9,184 nt of DNA. Origin: Thiotrichaceae bacterium (GTDB taxonomy: Bacteria; Pseudomonadota; Gammaproteobacteria; Thiotrichales; Thiotrichaceae). Numbering within the stretch: position 1 is the stretch's first letter; the number at the start of each line of letters is the position of its first letter. Of this stretch, positions 7,425 through 9,184 are shown piece after piece. The notes under the pieces were generated by a model. The model did not search any database, was not told the DNA's origin, and worked only from the letters and a program-made list of their open reading frames with translations. Location: the NCBI GenBank assembly GCA_024762625.1, contig JANTHA010000077.1, forward strand, positions 1-9,184, read 5' to 3'. The translations under genes and the position numbers were made by a program.

Positions 7425-8507
7425 ATGACACGCAAATATAATTTCAGCGCCGGCCCTGCGATGTTGCCGCAGGAAGTATTGGAACAGGCTCAGTCGGAAA
7501 TGCTCGATTGGAATGGCAGCGGCATGTCGGTCATGGAAATGTCGCACCGCGGCAAGGAATACATGTCGATTGCGGAACAGGCCGAGGCGGATTTGCGTGA
7601 GGTGATGGCGATTCCCGAGAACTACAAGGTGCTGTTTTTGCAGGGCGGCGCAAGCCAGCAGTTTTCCGCGATCCCGTTGAATCTGCTGCGCGGCAAGGAT
7701 AACGCTGACTACGTCAACACCGGCGCATGGTCGAAAAAAGCCATCGCCGAGGCGAGCCGTTATTGTTCCGCTAATGTGGTTGCTACATCCGAAGACAGCA
7801 ATTTTACCACCATCCCCGAATTTTCAAGCTGGATGCTCAACCCGGATGCGGCCTATTTGCACTATACGCCCAACGAAACCATAGGCGGCGTGGAGTTTAA
7901 CTTTGTTCCGGAAAGCGGCGATGTGCCGCTGGTCGCGGATATGTCATCCACGATTTTGTCACGCCCCATAGATGTATCAAAATTTGGTTTGATTTATGCC
8001 GGCGCGCAAAAGAATATCGGCCCGGCTGGCTTGACCATCGTAATCGTTCGCGATGACCTGATCGGCAAGGCGGAAAAAATCACCCCCACCTTGATGAATT
8101 ACGAAGTACAGGCGAAGGCGGACTCCATGTATAATACGCCGCCAACCTACGCCTGGTATCTGTCGGGTCTGGTGTTCCAGTGGCTCAAGAAAAAAGGCGG
8201 CCTGGAAGCTATGGCGGAGATCAACAAGCGCAAGGCGAAAAAGCTGTACGCTGCAATTGATAATTCCGATTTTTATAAAAACCCGGTGGATGAACCCTAT
8301 CGCTCCTGGATGAATGTGCCATTTACTCTGGCCAATTCAGAACTGGATGGCGAGTTTCTGGAACAGGCCGCCGCGCGTGATCTGGTGACTTTAAAAGGGC
8401 ATCGTTCTGTTGGCGGTATGCGCGCCAGTATTTACAACGCCATGCCGGAAGCAGGGGTTGATGCGTTGATAGAGATGATGGCTGATTTCGAAAAACAATA
8501 CGGCTAG
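7425..8507 (+). CDS. serC: Phosphoserine aminotransferase
   Basis: SerC (360 residues, the normal family length) is a cytoplasmic PLP enzyme that transfers the amino group of glutamate to 3-phosphohydroxypyruvate, giving phosphoserine; in many bacteria it also acts in pyridoxal phosphate synthesis. Seen: N-terminal [10 protein letters not shown] at 6-15, substrate-binding SHRGKEY at 40-46, the cofactor-phosphate loop GGASQQF at 74-80, the Schiff-base lysine K196 in AGAQKNIGP, and the C-terminal substrate block [11 protein letters not shown] with H326, R327 and R333. All these match E. coli SerC with an offset of two residues. AGGA at 7412-7415, nine bases before the ATG, is a suitable ribosome binding site. 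The 71 bases after the channel gene contain no clear promoter or terminator, so read-through from gyrA or the channel gene is possible. The next gene encodes the preceding enzyme of the serine pathway. Confidence 0.98.
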   Translation: MTRKYNFSAGPAMLPQEVLEQAQSEMLDWNGSGMSVMEMSHRGKEYMSIAEQAEADLREVMAIPENYKVLFLQGGASQQFSAIPLNLLRGKDNADYVNTGAWSKKAIAEASRYCSANVVATSEDSNFTTIPEFSSWMLNPDAAYLHYTPNETIGGVEFNFVPESGDVPLVADMSSTILSRPIDVSKFGLIYAGAQKNIGPAGLTIVIVRDDLIGKAEKITPTLMNYEVQAKADSMYNTPPTYAWYLSGLVFQWLKKKGGLEAMAEINKRKAKKLYAAIDNSDFYKNPVDEPYRSWMNVPFTLANSELDGEFLEQAAARDLVTLKGHRSVGGMRASIYNAMPEAGVDALIEMMADFEKQYG

Positions 8508-8559
8508 CGCATTCAACTTTTATTCCAGCTCATCGTTGCTTATGTGCTCGAATGATCGG

Positions 8560-8572
8560 GTATCATTGATAC
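8560..8572. promoter_or_regulatory. 13-base perfect palindrome upstream of serA, operator-like
   Basis: GTATCATTGATAC has six-base arms GTATCA and TGATAC around a single central T. It lies in the serC-serA gap, about 100 bases before the serA start. TATCAT inside it matches a -10 hexamer in five of six positions, but the best -35 candidate (TTGCTT, 8536-8541) is poor and 19 bases away. A binding site for a dimeric regulator is possible; no known regulator is recognised. Confidence 0.35.
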
Positions 8573-8590
8573 GCTCAAATTTTACGCGCA

Positions 8591-8620
8591 TTGGCGCCTT
8601 GATCTGAAATTAAATCTAAA
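8591..8620 (+). promoter_or_regulatory. Possible weak sigma70 promoter for serA
   Basis: TTGGCG (8591-8596) and TCTAAA (8615-8620), each four of six matches, are separated by 18 bases and would start transcription near 8628, leaving a leader of about 46 bases. The match is weak and could be chance in AT-rich sequence. Confidence 0.25.
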
Positions 8621-8663
8621 CACGCCAGCCGCAATTTTTTAATACCCAGGATATAAAATTTCA

Positions 8664-8669
8664 AAGGAG
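8664..8669 (+). promoter_or_regulatory. Strong ribosome binding site for serA
   Basis: AAGGAG ends four bases before the ATG at 8674. It is the best Shine-Dalgarno match among the genes in this window and fixes the serA start. Confidence 0.8.
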
Positions 8670-8673
8670 CAAC

Positions 8674-9184
8674 ATGAATTACTCCATTCAAACACTCAAT
8701 AATATTTCCGACAAGGGGCTGGGCCTGCTGCCTGCTTCCAAATATGTGGTTTCCGATGAGATCGAAAATCCGGACGCCATTTTACTGCGTTCCTACAAGA
8801 TGCACGATATGGAGATACCCGCATCACTCAAAGCGGTAGGTCGCGCTGGCGCAGGCGTCAACAATATTCCGCTGGACAGGATGACCGAAGCGGGCGTGGT
8901 GGTATTCAATGCGCCAGGCGCTAATTCGAATGCGGTTAAAGAGCTGGTGATTGCAGGTATGTTAATGGCCTGTCGTAACCTGGCGCTGGCGCGGGATTTT
9001 GCAAAAGGCCTTGAAGGCAGCGATGAAGAAATCACTCGACAGGTGGAAGCTGGCAAAAAGAATTTCGCCGGTTTTGAATTGCCGGGCCGCACCCTTGGCG
9101 TGGTGGGTCTGGGCGCAATCGGCGTACTGGTGGCGAATGCCGCATGGGCGCTTGGCATGCGCGTTATCGGTTTTGACCCGCTGA
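8674..9184 (+). CDS. serA: D-3-phosphoglycerate dehydrogenase, N-terminal part (3' end outside window)
   Basis: This is the first 170 codons of an enzyme that oxidises 3-phosphoglycerate to 3-phosphohydroxypyruvate with NAD, the first step of serine synthesis and the source of the SerC substrate. Seen: the substrate-domain blocks RAGAGVNNIPLD (58-69) and NAPGANSNAVKEL (79-91), then the nucleotide-binding motif GLGAIG (145-150) and the Asp expected to bind the NAD ribose (D168 in GFDP). The N-terminus IQTLNNISDKGL resembles the shorter, roughly 390-residue class of phosphoglycerate dehydrogenase rather than E. coli SerA; this is from memory of the family. The catalytic Arg, Glu and His and any C-terminal ACT domain are beyond the window. 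The related hydroxyacid dehydrogenases for other substrates are less likely given the serC neighbour. A 166-base gap separates it from serC, so it may have its own promoter. Confidence 0.93.
   Translation, partial: MNYSIQTLNNISDKGLGLLPASKYVVSDEIENPDAILLRSYKMHDMEIPASLKAVGRAGAGVNNIPLDRMTEAGVVVFNAPGANSNAVKELVIAGMLMACRNLALARDFAKGLEGSDEEITRQVEAGKKNFAGFELPGRTLGVVGLGAIGVLVANAAWALGMRVIGFDPL

Noticed and set aside
8592..8640. TGGCG/CGCCA stem followed by six T residues as a terminator or attenuator before serA
   Set aside because: The stem is only five pairs with a 26-base loop, and eight bases separate it from the T run.
8793..9158. Minus-strand open frame opposite serA
   Set aside because: The plus strand encodes an unmistakable phosphoglycerate dehydrogenase across the same bases; the frame is a shadow.

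Overview
The window reads as ordinary proteobacterial chromosome with roughly even base composition. Proteins resemble gamma/betaproteobacterial housekeeping families: DnaE ending in an OB fold and clamp motif, a GyrA that runs almost residue for residue with the E. coli and Pseudomonas proteins through its N-terminal third, a YheT hydrolase and SerC. I favour a gammaproteobacterium because of the YheT and GyrA similarity, but cannot name a genus. There are no RNA genes, mobile elements, CRISPR arrays or phage remnants that I can support.

Layout. (1) Positions 1-1332, plus strand: the 3' part of dnaE, the replicative polymerase alpha subunit, cut by the left edge. (2) Positions 1357-3341, minus strand: a two-gene unit, yheT-like alpha/beta hydrolase followed by an RluA-family pseudouridine synthase, joined by an ATGA stop/start overlap and convergent with dnaE across only 24 bases. 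(3) Positions 3342-3515: a divergent promoter region with an extended -10 element facing each way. The one for yheT lies so close to the start codon that the mRNA should be leaderless or nearly so. (4) Positions 3516-6188: complete gyrA with a charged, low-complexity tail. (5) Positions 6226-7353: a divergent MscS-type membrane channel protein with a GTG start. (6) Positions 7425-8507: complete serC. (7) Positions 8508-8673: a non-coding gap with a perfect 13-base palindrome and a strong ribosome binding site. (8) Positions 8674-9184: the 5' part of a serA-type phosphoglycerate dehydrogenase, cut by the right edge.

How the genes fit together. dnaE and gyrA serve DNA replication and topology. 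serA and serC catalyse the first two steps of serine synthesis from 3-phosphoglycerate. The pseudouridine synthase modifies RNA. The MscS-like protein sits between gyrA and serC, where many relatives have gyrA directly followed by serC.

I found no convincing undescribed system. The best leads are small: the leaderless arrangement at yheT, the paired promoters with GC-rich discriminators, two in-frame 12-base tandem duplications in disordered protein segments, the unusual pore sequence of the channel, and the palindrome ahead of serA.
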